From positions 1 through 64,000 of the forward strand of contig NZ_BSFN01000014.1 in assembly GCF_027922365.1 (NCBI RefSeq): 64,000 bases of DNA, written 5' to 3'. Below, one piece after another: positions 15,943-25,400 of this stretch (positions are counted from its first letter, which is position 1; every line of letters starts with the position of its first letter). This DNA comes from Pseudomonas turukhanskensis (GTDB lineage: Bacteria > Pseudomonadota > Gammaproteobacteria > Pseudomonadales > Pseudomonadaceae). The notes under the pieces are model-generated. The model was not told the DNA's origin, did not search any database, and saw nothing but the letters and a program-made list of their open reading frames with translations. A program made the position numbers and the translations under genes.

Positions 15943-17331
15943 TTAAACAATCACCTTGTCGCGCAACTTCTCCGCCGCCAGGTTCAGCGCCTGAATCACC
16001 CGCTCCTTGTCGTAGTTCTGAATGCCGTTGGTATCCAGGTACATGGAGAACCCCGGCAGTTCATGCTCGACATAGCTGGAAGCCGCGCCCAGGTCGCGGC
16101 GGAAATCCACCACCTGATAAATCTGCACCGGGCGGGTAAAGCCTTTGACGGTGATCTGACCCTTGTCGCGGCACATGATCACGTCTTTGACCAGCGAATA
16201 GGTTTCGTGGGAAATCAGAATTTCACCCGACTCGGCGGCACTTTCCAGGCGGCTGGCCAGGTTTACGTCGCGGCCGATGATGGTGTAGTCCATGCGCGTA
16301 TCGGCGCCGAAGTTGCCCACGGTGCAGTAGCCGGTGTTCAAGCCCATGCGGATTTCAAGCGGCTTGGTAATGCCCTGGGCGCGCCATTGCTGGCGTAGCA
16401 CTTTCATGTGTTTGCGCATGGCAATGGCCATGGACACGGCATTCACCGCGTCTTTTTTGGCGCCCTGGCTGGACGGGTCGCCAAAGAACACCATCACGCA
16501 GTCACCGATAAATTTGTCGATGGTGCCCCCGTACTTGAGGGTGATTTTCGACATTTCGTTGAGGTAGGTGTTGAGCAGGTCGGTCAGGGCTTCGGCTTCC
16601 AGCTCTTCGGACAGCTCGGTGAAGCCTTTGATGTCGGAAAAGAACACCGTCAGCTTTTTGCGTTGGGTTTCCAGGCGCACGGCTTTCTTGCCGCTGAAAA
16701 TCGACTCCCACACCTGTGGCGACAGGTATTTGGCCAAATTGCGCGCCAGGCGGGCGGCTTTTTCCTGCTCACGTTTGATTTCGCCACGGGCGACGTCCAG
16801 CCGCAGGCCCTGTTGGTGCACAAAGTAAGCGGTGATGCAGATATACAAGGTACTGAACAGCACGCTGATTACCGATACCAGGGTCGGCGTGGTGGTTTTC
16901 AGCTCCGGTTGCACCAATACGCTGGTCAACACCATGGCGCTGACGGTTATCAGCAGCGCCAGGCCCAGGTAGCGCAGGCCGCCGATGATCAGCGCGCTGA
17001 ACACCAGGGTCAGCACGATCATCAGGCTCGGCACCGCCGAGAAACCCAGCAGGGTTACTGCCGCACCGCTATGCAGCGCATCGATGAATAAAAGAACCAG
17101 ATTGGTTTGCCGCGGGTGGTCGTGTTTGAAGCGTTGGCTCAGGTGGTGCGCCAGATGGGGATAGAGCAGGGCGTAGGGCACCATCCACAGGATGTTGTAG
17201 CCGAAGTAGTTGGTAAACGTGCCGGCCGCAATGCTGGCGGCCATGGCAATGTAGGCCAATACCCGCGAGTAGTACTCGCGAAGAGGCAAAGACGGTAAGT
17301 CAATGGGGCGCTCGATACTGGCTGACTTCAT
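15943..17331 (-). CDS. cyaB: Class III adenylate cyclase with MASE2 membrane domain
   Basis: A 462-residue inner-membrane enzyme making cAMP, the ligand of Vfr (CRP homologue). An N-terminal MASE2 domain with six membrane helices occupies about 20-175. A linker follows, then a class III cyclase domain at about 220-400. Catalytic features are the metal-binding FSDIKGFT and GDCVMVFFGDP stretches, and the base-recognition and transition-state segments YTIIGRDVNLASRLE. P. aeruginosa CyaB is 463 residues with the same layout. ATG 17331 has a weak AGGGATC upstream. The ligand sensed by MASE2 is unknown. A CRP/Vfr-type site at 27631 in this window is a candidate downstream target. Confidence 0.93.
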   Translation of the reverse strand: MKSASIERPIDLPSLPLREYYSRVLAYIAMAASIAAGTFTNYFGYNILWMVPYALLYPHLAHHLSQRFKHDHPRQTNLVLLFIDALHSGAAVTLLGFSAVPSLMIVLTLVFSALIIGGLRYLGLALLITVSAMVLTSVLVQPELKTTTPTLVSVISVLFSTLYICITAYFVHQQGLRLDVARGEIKREQEKAARLARNLAKYLSPQVWESIFSGKKAVRLETQRKKLTVFFSDIKGFTELSEELEAEALTDLLNTYLNEMSKITLKYGGTIDKFIGDCVMVFFGDPSSQGAKKDAVNAVSMAIAMRKHMKVLRQQWRAQGITKPLEIRMGLNTGYCTVGNFGADTRMDYTIIGRDVNLASRLESAAESGEILISHETYSLVKDVIMCRDKGQITVKGFTRPVQIYQVVDFRRDLGAASSYVEHELPGFSMYLDTNGIQNYDKERVIQALNLAAEKLRDKVIV

Positions 17332-17461
17332 AGCGTTGACACGATCCCTGCTGATTTTCTGACGTCTCTGTAGGACGCCTTCGCTCTCTGCAAAACAGAG
17401 GCCATGCTTTAGATTGGTGGGGGATCATAACCAGCAAAAGTTTCAGCGCCAATAGCGCCCG

Positions 17462-17498
17462 CTGAAAGGCCGGAACCAGGGGCTCCGGCGGCTTTCAG
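17462..17498 (-). terminator. Hairpin downstream of the HD-domain gene
   Basis: CTGAAAG (17462-17468) pairs with CTTTCAG (17492-17498), with an inner CCGGA/TCCGG stem. It lies just past the stop of the HD gene. No T-run follows on the minus strand, so it may be an RNA-stabilising hairpin rather than a terminator. Confidence 0.35.
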
Positions 17499-17512
17499 GT
17501 GGCTTTATGCCA

Positions 17513-18097
17513 TTACTTGGCGTGTTCGGTCGCAGCCTTGTAAACGGAGTTTTTCGGCTGGGCAAAAACCCGGCGCAGCATGGGTTCGAAAAACTCCAGC
17601 GGCAGGTGCTCGTATTCGGGGTCGAAGGCGGCGGCATCGTACTTGGCGCAGAACTCGATGGTCGGCAGGTATTGCGGGTGGTCCTTGAATTGCTCGCGCA
17701 GCAGTCGGTCCATGCCCAAGTGGTGGAAGAAGTAGTAGCCCTGGAAGATGCCGTGCTTTTCCACCATCCACAGGTTCTCTTCGCTGACAAAGGGCTTGAG
17801 CATCGCCGCCGCGATATCCGGGTGGTTGAAGGTGCCCAGGGTGTCACCGATGTCGTGCAGCAGTGCGCACACCACATATTCCTCGTCACGGCCGTCGCGG
17901 TGGGCGCGGGTGGCGGTTTGCAGAGAGTGGGTGAGGCGGTCGACCGGAAAACCACCAAAATCGCCGTCCAGCAGCTTGAGGTGGGTCATCACGCGGTCCG
18001 GCAACTGCTTGGCGAAGGCCATAAAGTCCTGGGCGATGATGGCCCAGTCTTCGGCGGTGCCGTCTTTCATATGGGTAAAACGGGCGTGTGCATTCAT
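17513..18097 (-). CDS. HD-domain protein, phosphohydrolase or PhnZ/MIOX-like oxygenase
   Basis: A 194-residue soluble protein with an HD-superfamily metal-binding core: HSLQTATRA (first His), LLHDIGD (His-Asp), further His in TFNHPD and VEKHG, and an Asp in CAKYDAAAFDP. The set of extra ligands resembles the di-iron HD oxygenases (PhnZ, myo-inositol oxygenase) as much as simple phosphohydrolases. It belongs to the group usually called predicted HD phosphohydrolase. ATG 18097 follows GGAGAACCCTG. The Mpo1-like gene lies about 170 bases upstream on the same strand. The substrate is unknown. Confidence 0.75.
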   Translation of the reverse strand: MNAHARFTHMKDGTAEDWAIIAQDFMAFAKQLPDRVMTHLKLLDGDFGGFPVDRLTHSLQTATRAHRDGRDEEYVVCALLHDIGDTLGTFNHPDIAAAMLKPFVSEENLWMVEKHGIFQGYYFFHHLGMDRLLREQFKDHPQYLPTIEFCAKYDAAAFDPEYEHLPLEFFEPMLRRVFAQPKNSVYKAATEHAK

Positions 18098-18265
18098 CAG
18101 GGTTCTCCGCGTTTTTATTGTTGTTTGGATAGAAAACTAATTCCCTTCTTAACGTGCCGCAGCGAAGGCCAGGCAAGGCAAAAGAGGTGAGCAAGCGCAG
18201 TTGGCTGCAGCCAATGAGCATTGCGAATCTGTCTTTGACGCCGCCTGGCCGAAGAGGCGGCGCGT

Positions 18266-18583
18266 TTAGAACGGAATTCGGCCGGTGAAGGCGTCTTTGA
18301 GCATCACCCAGTCGCCGGCGAGGCTCCAAAGTGGGTAATCGAATGTGGCAGGTCGATTCTTCTCGAAGATGAAATGCCCGACCCAGGCAAAGCCATAGCC
18401 GGCCAGCGGCATCGCCAGCAGCCACAACCACTGCTGCGTGAACAGGGCGTAGCCGAGAATGCTCAGCACCAACAGGCTGCCTACGTAGTGCAGGCGACGG
18501 CAAACGGGGTTGCTGTGCTCTTGCAGGTAGTAGGGGTAGAACTGCGCAAAGCTGGTGAAACGTTCGGCGGCTTGCGTGCTCAT
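18266..18583 (-). CDS. Mpo1-like (DUF962) membrane protein
   Basis: A 105-residue protein with two central hydrophobic helices (LHYVGSLLVLSILGYALF and WLWLLAMPLAGYGFAWVGHF) and the conserved His motifs of DUF962: EHSNPVCRRLHYVG and GHFIFEKNRPATF. Yeast Mpo1 is an Fe(II) dioxygenase that alpha-oxidises 2-hydroxy fatty acids. A similar lipid-oxidising role is only inferred for bacterial members. ATG 18583 is preceded by AGGAGGTGTGCC, an excellent ribosome binding site; the upstream in-frame extension is not needed. It may share a transcript with the HD-domain gene. Confidence 0.82.
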   Translation of the reverse strand: MSTQAAERFTSFAQFYPYYLQEHSNPVCRRLHYVGSLLVLSILGYALFTQQWLWLLAMPLAGYGFAWVGHFIFEKNRPATFDYPLWSLAGDWVMLKDAFTGRIPF

Positions 18584-18753
18584 GGCACACCTCCTGTTTT
18601 TGTAGGTTGTAGGTAGGGCACGGTGAAACAAAGTGTAGGCCGAGTGTCTTCGTGGGCCAGTGACAATCAGCGCCACTTTGTTATCTTTGCGCACGTTGCG
18701 CGTTGGCGCGGCAACCCATTCTTGCCACAAGAACCTAGAACAAGAATTCCTGC

Positions 18754-19755
18754 ATGAGCGAACGTACGACTTCTTCGAGTTGGGTCCTGGCCATCGTCAA
18801 TGGCCTGGAAATGGGTGGCGTCGATTGCCGTCAGCTCTTTGCCGAACTGGGCCTGGACTACGAGGCCTTGACCGACCCCGACGCGCGTTTTTCCCAGGAT
18901 GGCATGACCCGCCTCTGGGGGCGTGCCGTGCAGTTGTCGGGTAACCCGGCCATCGGCCTGAACCTGGCCAAGGTGGTGCGCCCGGCCTCGTTTCATGTGG
19001 TGGGCTATGCGTGCATGTCCAGCCGCAGCCTCAAAGAAGGCTTCACCCGACTGGTACGGTTTCAGCGAATTATTGCCGAGGGCGCCGACCTCAACTTCCG
19101 CCCGTTGCCCGAAGGCTACGCGCTCACCCTGGCCATCCACGGCGACCGCCTGATTCCGGCGCGCCAGAGCGCCGAGGCGTCGCTGGCCTACACCCTGGCG
19201 TTCTGCCGCTGGATTACCGGCAAAGAGCTGCGCCCGCTAAAGGTGTGTTTTCAAGGCGAGCCGCCGGCTGACCTGGCGCCGTACCAGCAAGTGTTCCAGG
19301 CCCCGCTGCAATTCAACGCCGAGCACTACGCGCTGGTGTTCGAACGCGCCGACCTCGACGCGCCGATTCCCAGCGCCAACCCGGCATTGGCACAGTTGCA
19401 CGACCGCTTCGCCGGCGAATACCTGGCGCGTTTCTCCGAAAGCCGCATGACCCATCAGGCCCGCCAACTGTTGTGCCGTTTGCTGCCCCAGGGTGAACCC
19501 AAGCGCGACACCGTGGCCCAGGCCTTGCACTTGTCGCAGCGCACCTTGCAGCGGCGTTTGCAGGAGGAGGGCACCAGTTTTCAGCAATTGCTGGACGACA
19601 CTCGCCGCGAGCTGGCGGTGCAATACCTCGCCCAGCCCGATTTGACGTTGTTGGAAATTGCCTACCTGCTGGGCTTTGCCGACCCCAGCAACTTTTTCCG
19701 CGCTTTCCGCCGCTGGTTCGACAGCACGCCGGGTGAGTACCGCGCGCAGATGTAG
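18754..19755 (+). CDS. AraC-family transcriptional regulator (arabinose-binding-like sensor)
   Basis: A 333-residue regulator of the type with a long N-terminal ligand domain (about 10-200, VRPASFHVVGYACMSSRSLKEG). The C-terminal AraC DNA-binding domain is at about 235-333 (AQALHLSQRTLQRRLQEEGTSFQQLL, LLEIAYLLGFADPSNFFRAFRRWF). Relatives control oxidative or catabolic genes (OruR/ArgR-like group). No ligand can be named. ATG 18754 is chosen although its ribosome binding site is weak (AAGAA). It is divergent from the Mpo1-HD genes, about 170 bases away, which makes them possible targets. Confidence 0.82.
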   Translation: MSERTTSSSWVLAIVNGLEMGGVDCRQLFAELGLDYEALTDPDARFSQDGMTRLWGRAVQLSGNPAIGLNLAKVVRPASFHVVGYACMSSRSLKEGFTRLVRFQRIIAEGADLNFRPLPEGYALTLAIHGDRLIPARQSAEASLAYTLAFCRWITGKELRPLKVCFQGEPPADLAPYQQVFQAPLQFNAEHYALVFERADLDAPIPSANPALAQLHDRFAGEYLARFSESRMTHQARQLLCRLLPQGEPKRDTVAQALHLSQRTLQRRLQEEGTSFQQLLDDTRRELAVQYLAQPDLTLLEIAYLLGFADPSNFFRAFRRWFDSTPGEYRAQM

Positions 19756-19785
19756 GGGGAATACTGTCGCGATCTACCTGCGAAC

Positions 19786-19878
19786 CGCCGTTGTCCCCGC
19801 GAAGGCGGGCTCCCAGTGTGGTGTGACGTGCGATGTTAGCTGGCCTATTCTGGACCCCGTCTATGCGGGGGCGACGGT
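19786..19878. repeat. Dispersed REP-like inverted pair
   Basis: A unit like GTCCCCGCGAAGGCGGG near 19789, and an inverted partner from TATTCTGGACCCC through GGGGGCGACGG near 19846-19877. It lies between two convergent genes (araC type and trkH). It is less regular than the pairs at 22130 and 59757. Confidence 0.6.
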
Positions 19879-19900
19879 GAAGGCCCGGCGCGATTCGCCG

Positions 19901-21355
19901 TCAATGCCGCCAAAACGCCGGCACCATCAACACCAGCACGGTGATGATTTCCAGCCGGCCCAACAGCATGCCAAATGACAGCAGCCACTTCGCGCCATCC
20001 GGCAGACTGGCAAAGTTACCCGCCGGGCCGATCACTTCCCCCAGCCCCGGGCCCACGCCGGACACGGTGCTGGCTGCGCCCGTCAGCGCGGTAATCCAGT
20101 CCAACCCCATCAGCGACAAGCCCAGGGCGATGCCGCAGATGGTGATGCCGAAGAAAAACGAGAAGGTCAGAATCGAGCGCACCACGTCTTCGTCGAGGCG
20201 GTGGCCGTTGTAGTTCTGTTTGATCACCGCACGCGGGTGAATAAGCTGGTGCAGGTTGGCGCGCAGCAGGATATACGCCACCTGGAAGCGGAAGATCTTG
20301 ATGCCGCCCGCCGTCGACCCCGAGCAGCCGCCGATAAAGCCCAGGTAGAAGAAGATCATCAGCGAGAAGTTGCCCCACAGGCTGTAGTCGCCCAGGGCAA
20401 AGCCTGTGGTGGTCATCACCGAGGTGACGTTCACGGCCACATGGCGCAGGGCGTCGTACCAGGGCAGGTCGGTGGTCGCCCAATACCAGAGCGTCATCAC
20501 CAGCCAGGTGGCGAGCAGCAGGCCGATAAAGCCGCGCACCTGTTCATCGCGGATCAATGCCTTGCGGTTACCCCGCAACGTGGCGACATACAGGGCAAAC
20601 GGCAGGCTACCCAGAATCATGAGCACCACCGCCACCCAATGCACCGCCGGTTGCGGCCAGTGCGCCAGGGATTGGTCCGAGGTGGAAAACCCACCCGTGG
20701 AAATGGCCGACATCGCATGATTGATGGCATCGAACCAACTCATGCCGGCCAACCACAACGCCACCGTGCCGAGCAGGGTGATGCCGGTGTACGCCAGGGC
20801 GATGTACTTGGCCACCATATGGGAGCGCGGCATTACCTTTTCCGAACGGTCGGAAGACTCGGTCTGGAACAACCGCATGCCACCAATGCGCAGCAGCGGC
20901 AAAATCGCCACCGCCATGCCGATAAAGCCGATACCGCCAAGCCAGTGCAGCAGCGAGCGCCAGATCAGAATGCCTGGCGAAATGCTGTCCAGCCCGCTGA
21001 GCACCGTGGAGCCGGTGGCGGTAATGCCGGACATGCTTTCAAAAAACGAGTCGGTGTAGCTGATGTGCTGGGTGAGCAGAAAGGGCAAGGCGGCGAAGAT
21101 GCACACGGCAATCCAGCTGCTCACGGTGAGCATGTACATGTCGCGAGGGCGCAGGTGCACATGCTCGGGCTTGCCCGGCAACACCAGCGCCAGGCCCGCC
21201 AGAAAGGTGATCAGGCTGGACCAGAGAAAGGTATTGATCTCCGCCGCGCGGTTGAAAATCAGCAGGGTCACCACCGGCACCACCATGCTGATGGCCAGGG
21301 TGATCAGGAAAATACCGATGATAAAACCAATGGTGCGCAGCGTCGGTGAGACCAT
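19901..21355 (-). CDS. trkH: Trk potassium uptake channel subunit TrkH
   Basis: A 484-residue inner-membrane channel for K+ that works with the NAD-binding gating subunit TrkA (not in this window). The four selectivity-filter P-loops are visible: SGITATGST, SAISTGGFS, VMTTTGFAL and STVSGVGPG. Multiple membrane helices span the length, and the size matches E. coli TrkH (483). I chose ATG 21355 (MVSPTLRTIGFIIGIFLI), because ten extra upstream residues lack conservation. It is divergent from the nitroreductase gene. Confidence 0.94.
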   Translation of the reverse strand: MVSPTLRTIGFIIGIFLITLAISMVVPVVTLLIFNRAAEINTFLWSSLITFLAGLALVLPGKPEHVHLRPRDMYMLTVSSWIAVCIFAALPFLLTQHISYTDSFFESMSGITATGSTVLSGLDSISPGILIWRSLLHWLGGIGFIGMAVAILPLLRIGGMRLFQTESSDRSEKVMPRSHMVAKYIALAYTGITLLGTVALWLAGMSWFDAINHAMSAISTGGFSTSDQSLAHWPQPAVHWVAVVLMILGSLPFALYVATLRGNRKALIRDEQVRGFIGLLLATWLVMTLWYWATTDLPWYDALRHVAVNVTSVMTTTGFALGDYSLWGNFSLMIFFYLGFIGGCSGSTAGGIKIFRFQVAYILLRANLHQLIHPRAVIKQNYNGHRLDEDVVRSILTFSFFFGITICGIALGLSLMGLDWITALTGAASTVSGVGPGLGEVIGPAGNFASLPDGAKWLLSFGMLLGRLEIITVLVLMVPAFWRH

Positions 21356-21515
21356 GCAGACAGGCTCTGGAAAGGGCAGTGGCACATTCTAGCGATAACC
21401 TGTGCAGCAAGGCGCGTGGTTTCTTGCCTGGCGGGGCCTGCGATTAAATCCGCGCGGTTATTTTCCGTATCACCCACTAGAATGCCCGCTGTACCTATTC
21501 AGGAGATGGCCCCCC

Positions 21516-22064
21516 ATGGATGCGCTTGATGCTCTGCTCAACCGTGTTTCCGCACCTCGTTTGACTGAACCCGCCCCCGACGCCCTGCAACGCCAGGTGC
21601 TATTTCGCGCTGCCTTGCGTGCGCCGGACCATGGGCAATTGCGCCCTTGGCGGTTTCTGACGGTGGAAGGCAGTGACCGCAATCGTCTGGGCGAGCTGTT
21701 CGCCTCGGCGCTGGGTGCCGACGCCACACCGGAAGCGCTGGCCAAAGCCTTGGCCATGCCGCTGCGTGCGCCGCTATTGGTGGTGGTGATCGCCCGCGTG
21801 CAGGAACACCCCAAGGTGCCGGCCCAGGAGCAAGTGCTGGCCGCCGGTTGCGCGGCCCACGGCATTTTGCTGGCGGCCCATGCGCAGGGTATTGGGGCGG
21901 TGTGGCGCACCGGCGAGCTGTCTTACAACGCCCGTGTGGCCAAGGGGCTCGGTCTGGCAGAGAACGAACAGATTATTGCGTTTCTGTATCTGGGTACCCC
22001 GGAGCGTGAATTGCGTACGCCGCAGGACCTGCCGCTTGAGCAATTCGTTCAGGCCTGGCCATAA
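21516..22064 (+). CDS. Nitroreductase family protein (YdjA-like)
   Basis: A 182-residue FMN-dependent oxidoreductase of the minimal nitroreductase type, close in size to E. coli YdjA (183). Visible features are an N-terminal Arg/Ser flavin region (RAALRAPDHGQLRPWRF), the central AGCAAHGILLAAHAQGIGAVWRTG stretch (positions about 110-133) and the C-terminal IIAFLYLGTPE. The natural substrate is not established. ATG 21516 follows AGGAGATGG, while the longer frame back to 21402 has no support. It is the last gene before the RTX locus. Confidence 0.88.
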   Translation: MDALDALLNRVSAPRLTEPAPDALQRQVLFRAALRAPDHGQLRPWRFLTVEGSDRNRLGELFASALGADATPEALAKALAMPLRAPLLVVVIARVQEHPKVPAQEQVLAAGCAAHGILLAAHAQGIGAVWRTGELSYNARVAKGLGLAENEQIIAFLYLGTPERELRTPQDLPLEQFVQAWP

Positions 22065-22129
22065 GGCTCCCGCGCCGGACGGTTTATGGGCTGTCTCGGG
22101 TGTTCGGATTTTTGTGTCTGCATGCACGG

Positions 22130-22210
22130 TTCTGGATCCCAGCCTGCGCTGGGATGACGGCGGTTTGGACCGCCATCACCGTCATCCCAGCGTAGGCTGG
22201 GATCCAGAAT
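22130..22210. repeat. Dispersed REP-like inverted pair, near perfect
   Basis: The two arms (about 22130-22160 and 22180-22210) are inverted copies differing at about one position. They carry TTCTGGATCCCAGC and its complement, with a short loop containing CGGTTTGGACCG. The pair could form a very stable cruciform or RNA hairpin and may insulate the RTX locus from the gene to the left. The rest of the 22065-22489 gap holds an isolated CRP half-site TGTGA (22387) and the hairpin at 22434. Confidence 0.75.
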
Positions 22211-22433
22211 CTACGGAGCAGGCGGCGGCTCCGAAGCCACCCTCATACGACGACCAGTCGCAATAAATCTCGCGTCCCGCCATCCCCGTCTATCGCTGAA
22301 TCCGCTCTAGAACGCCGGTCTGAACGCCTGGCTATAACTCAGATAGCCTATTGCCAGCAGGTAACGCGCCTGATACAAAGCCCGCCTGTGACACAAAACC
22401 AGCGCCATTTTTTTAACTATTCGAAGTTGGCGT

Positions 22434-22457
22434 TTGCCGCAGCGGCTGCTGCGGCAA
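22434..22457 (+). promoter_or_regulatory. Perfect hairpin in the leader of RTX gene 1
   Basis: TTGCCGCAGC pairs perfectly with GCTGCGGCAA around GGCT. It lies about 32 bases upstream of the ATG at 22490. There is no T-run, so it is more likely an mRNA leader structure or protein-binding dyad than a terminator. Confidence 0.5.
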
Positions 22458-22489
22458 GCCCTGCTGTATGACCTGCAAGGAAAGGGACG

Positions 22490-25400
22490 ATGAGCATCAC
22501 GATCAATGGAAACCAAACGGACTTCAGTTTCACCCGCGACGGCAGCACCCTTCAGGTTCTGAATGCAAACGGCGACGTGGTGCGCGAACTCACCAATGAC
22601 TTCACCGTGGTGTTCGCAGACGGCACCGTTAACCTGTCTCAAAGCATCAATAATCTTGCCGCCGAGTCGTCCACGACCTCCTTTGGTTCGCCTTCGTCCA
22701 CCGTCCTCACCGGCGGTGGTTATGTGCTCACCTGGGAGTACTACAACAGCGACGACTCCGAAAACGGCATTCTGCTGCAGCAGTACGATGCCGCTGGCGC
22801 GCTGGTGAAGCAGACCACGCTCACCTCATCCGAAGCCGAAGACCCCAGCGTTACCGCCAAAGACGATGGCGGCTATATCGTGGCCTGGAGCGCTTCGACC
22901 GACTCCACCAGCAGCATTCTGATTCAGCAGTTCACTAAGGCCGGCGTTGCCACCGCCAAGGCGCAAACGGTTGCCACCAGCACCGGTGCGGAGCTGGACG
23001 ATGCGGTGATCGCGATGCTGCCTGGTGGCAAGTTTGTGGTCACCTGGTCGGCGATGACCGAAGACGACAGTAATGGCGACTGGACCGAAACCGGTGACCT
23101 GTTCTCGCAAGTGTTCAACGCTAACGGCACCAAAGTCGGCGCTGCGCAGAAAATCAACGGCGCCACGGTTGAAGGTACGGTGGCAGAAGATCAGAACGTG
23201 CTGCTTACCGACGATGGCTTTCTGGTTGCCTATGTCAAAGAGTGGTCGACCGCTGGCGTAGACGGCCCCGTTTACCACAGTGCTCTGGAAGTGCGCAGCT
23301 TCAACGCTAATGGCGTGCCGACCGCAGCGCCAAAGGAACTGACCAGCCTCGACAGCCAGTACCAGAACGCGTCCTACCCGGCGCTGCTGGTCACCGACGA
23401 CGGCTATCTGATGACGTGGGTAGCCACCATCATCAACCCCAACCAGAGCTATGGTCGTGGCCTGCTTGGGCAGAAGCTGGATAAAGACTTCAACCCGGTC
23501 GGCGGCGAGCAGGCGTTGACGCCCACCACCGATTCCGGTGCCAACGATGCCAGCCTCACGCAGTTGTCCAACGGCCAATTCGTTGCCGTGTGGACCACCT
23601 TCGAGGGCGGCGCCGGCAATTCCGTGTATGCCCAGGTCTATTCCGATGCCCTGGAGAAAATCGGCGGCAGCATTCTCGTCAAGGCAGCGGCAGGCACCTA
23701 TGAACCGAATGTAACGGCGCTGGATAACGGCGAGTTTCTGGTCAATTGGGTTGCCAATAGCTACTCCGAGCAGACCCAAGGCGCAGAAATGCTCAGCCAG
23801 CGTTATGACGCCAATGGTAATTCCATCGGCAATATCACCACCGTTATCAGCGGCGACGACAGCGACAACACCCTGACCTGGAACGGCGCAGGCGCCGTGA
23901 CCCTGCAAGGCTATAACGGTGACGACACGCTCACCGGCGGTGCTGGCGACGACACCCTCGATGGCGGCAACGGTAACGACACCGTGATTGCCACCGGCAA
24001 CCTGGCCGACAGCAGCTTCAGTCTGCAGAACGGTGCGGTAGTCCTTAACGGCCCGGCCGGCAAGGACGCCTTGATCAGCATTGAGAACGTGCAGTTCGAC
24101 GACGCCACCCTCGCCATCAGTGACGGCAGCACCGACCTTGAAGTAGACGCCCAGGTCGCCAGTGAAACGCCAGCCACCGCCACGCTCGGCAATGGCGATC
24201 AGGTTGTGGTGTGGAAAGAGGGCGGCCTGGTGCAGGTGCAAATCCTGCGCGATGGTGTCTGGCAGCAAGCCAGCAGTAGCCAAATCGTGCTCGACGAAGA
24301 TTCGCTCGGTGTTTCCGCGTGGCGCGATGGTTTTATCGTCACCGGGAGCAGCCAGAGCGCCAACAATGCACTTGTTATGCAGGTGTATGACCAAGATGGT
24401 CAGCCGGTGACCAGCATTTTGCAGCAGCCCGTCACTGAGGAGCGGGAGCTTGGCGATATCAGCGTCACTCAGGTGAAGGACGGCGGCTTTGTTCTGGCCT
24501 GGACCGAGCAGACGCCCGAGCACTGGGTAGAGGACGGCTCCGGGGAGGGGCATTACGAAGAGGCTGTGGGTAACGCCTACGTGCGGCTTTACGCCAATGA
24601 TGGGGGCTTTGTCAGCGCGCCCGTGGCGCTGGCTACTGGCTCGCTGAGCGCGTTCGAACCAAGCGTCAGCGCCCTGCAGAACGGCGGTTTCGTGGTGGTG
24701 TGGGAATACGTTAACGACGCCAAGGAAAGCGAGGAGATCTACATCCAGCGCTTCAAAGCGGACGGCTCGCTGGACGGCAAGGCCAGCCAGGTGAATACCG
24801 GCACCAAAGGCGATCAGGGCGACCCGGCAGTGGCAACCCTGGCCGACGGCGGCTACGTAGTGACCTGGACCCGCGAGACTGACGACGACATCCGCGACGG
24901 CAACCAGGTTATCGAGCGCACCACCGCCATCGATATCTTCCAGCAACGCTACACCGCTGATGGCAAAAAAGCCGGCGGCGAAACCCAGGTGAACCAGGGC
25001 ACTGGTTTCCACAACGACCCGGTGATCACCGCGCTCAAAGGCGGCGGCTACGTCGTCGCCTGGGCCACCAGCGATGAGCGTGAAATTTACAGCGGCGACT
25101 CCTCGCTCTTCGCGCAAATTTTTGACAAGAACGGCGTGAAAGTTGGTGACCAGCTGGTTGTCGCTACCTCCGACGACGAAGACTACTTCCCCTCGATCAG
25201 TGCGAGCGCCGATGGTGGCTTCCTGATCACTTGGGAAGCTGGCGAGCGCAACGACGACAACGCCCGCGACATCTACGCCAAGCAATACGACGCCAACGGT
25301 AACTCGACAACGCTGACCGGTGACAGCGGTGACAACACCCTGACCTGGACCGGCAAAGCCGGCATCACATTGAACGGCGGCGTCGGCGACGACACACTCA

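Noticed and set aside
22381..22400. CRP/Vfr site before RTX gene 1
   Set aside because: Only the TGTGA half is present at 22387; the second half does not match TCACA.
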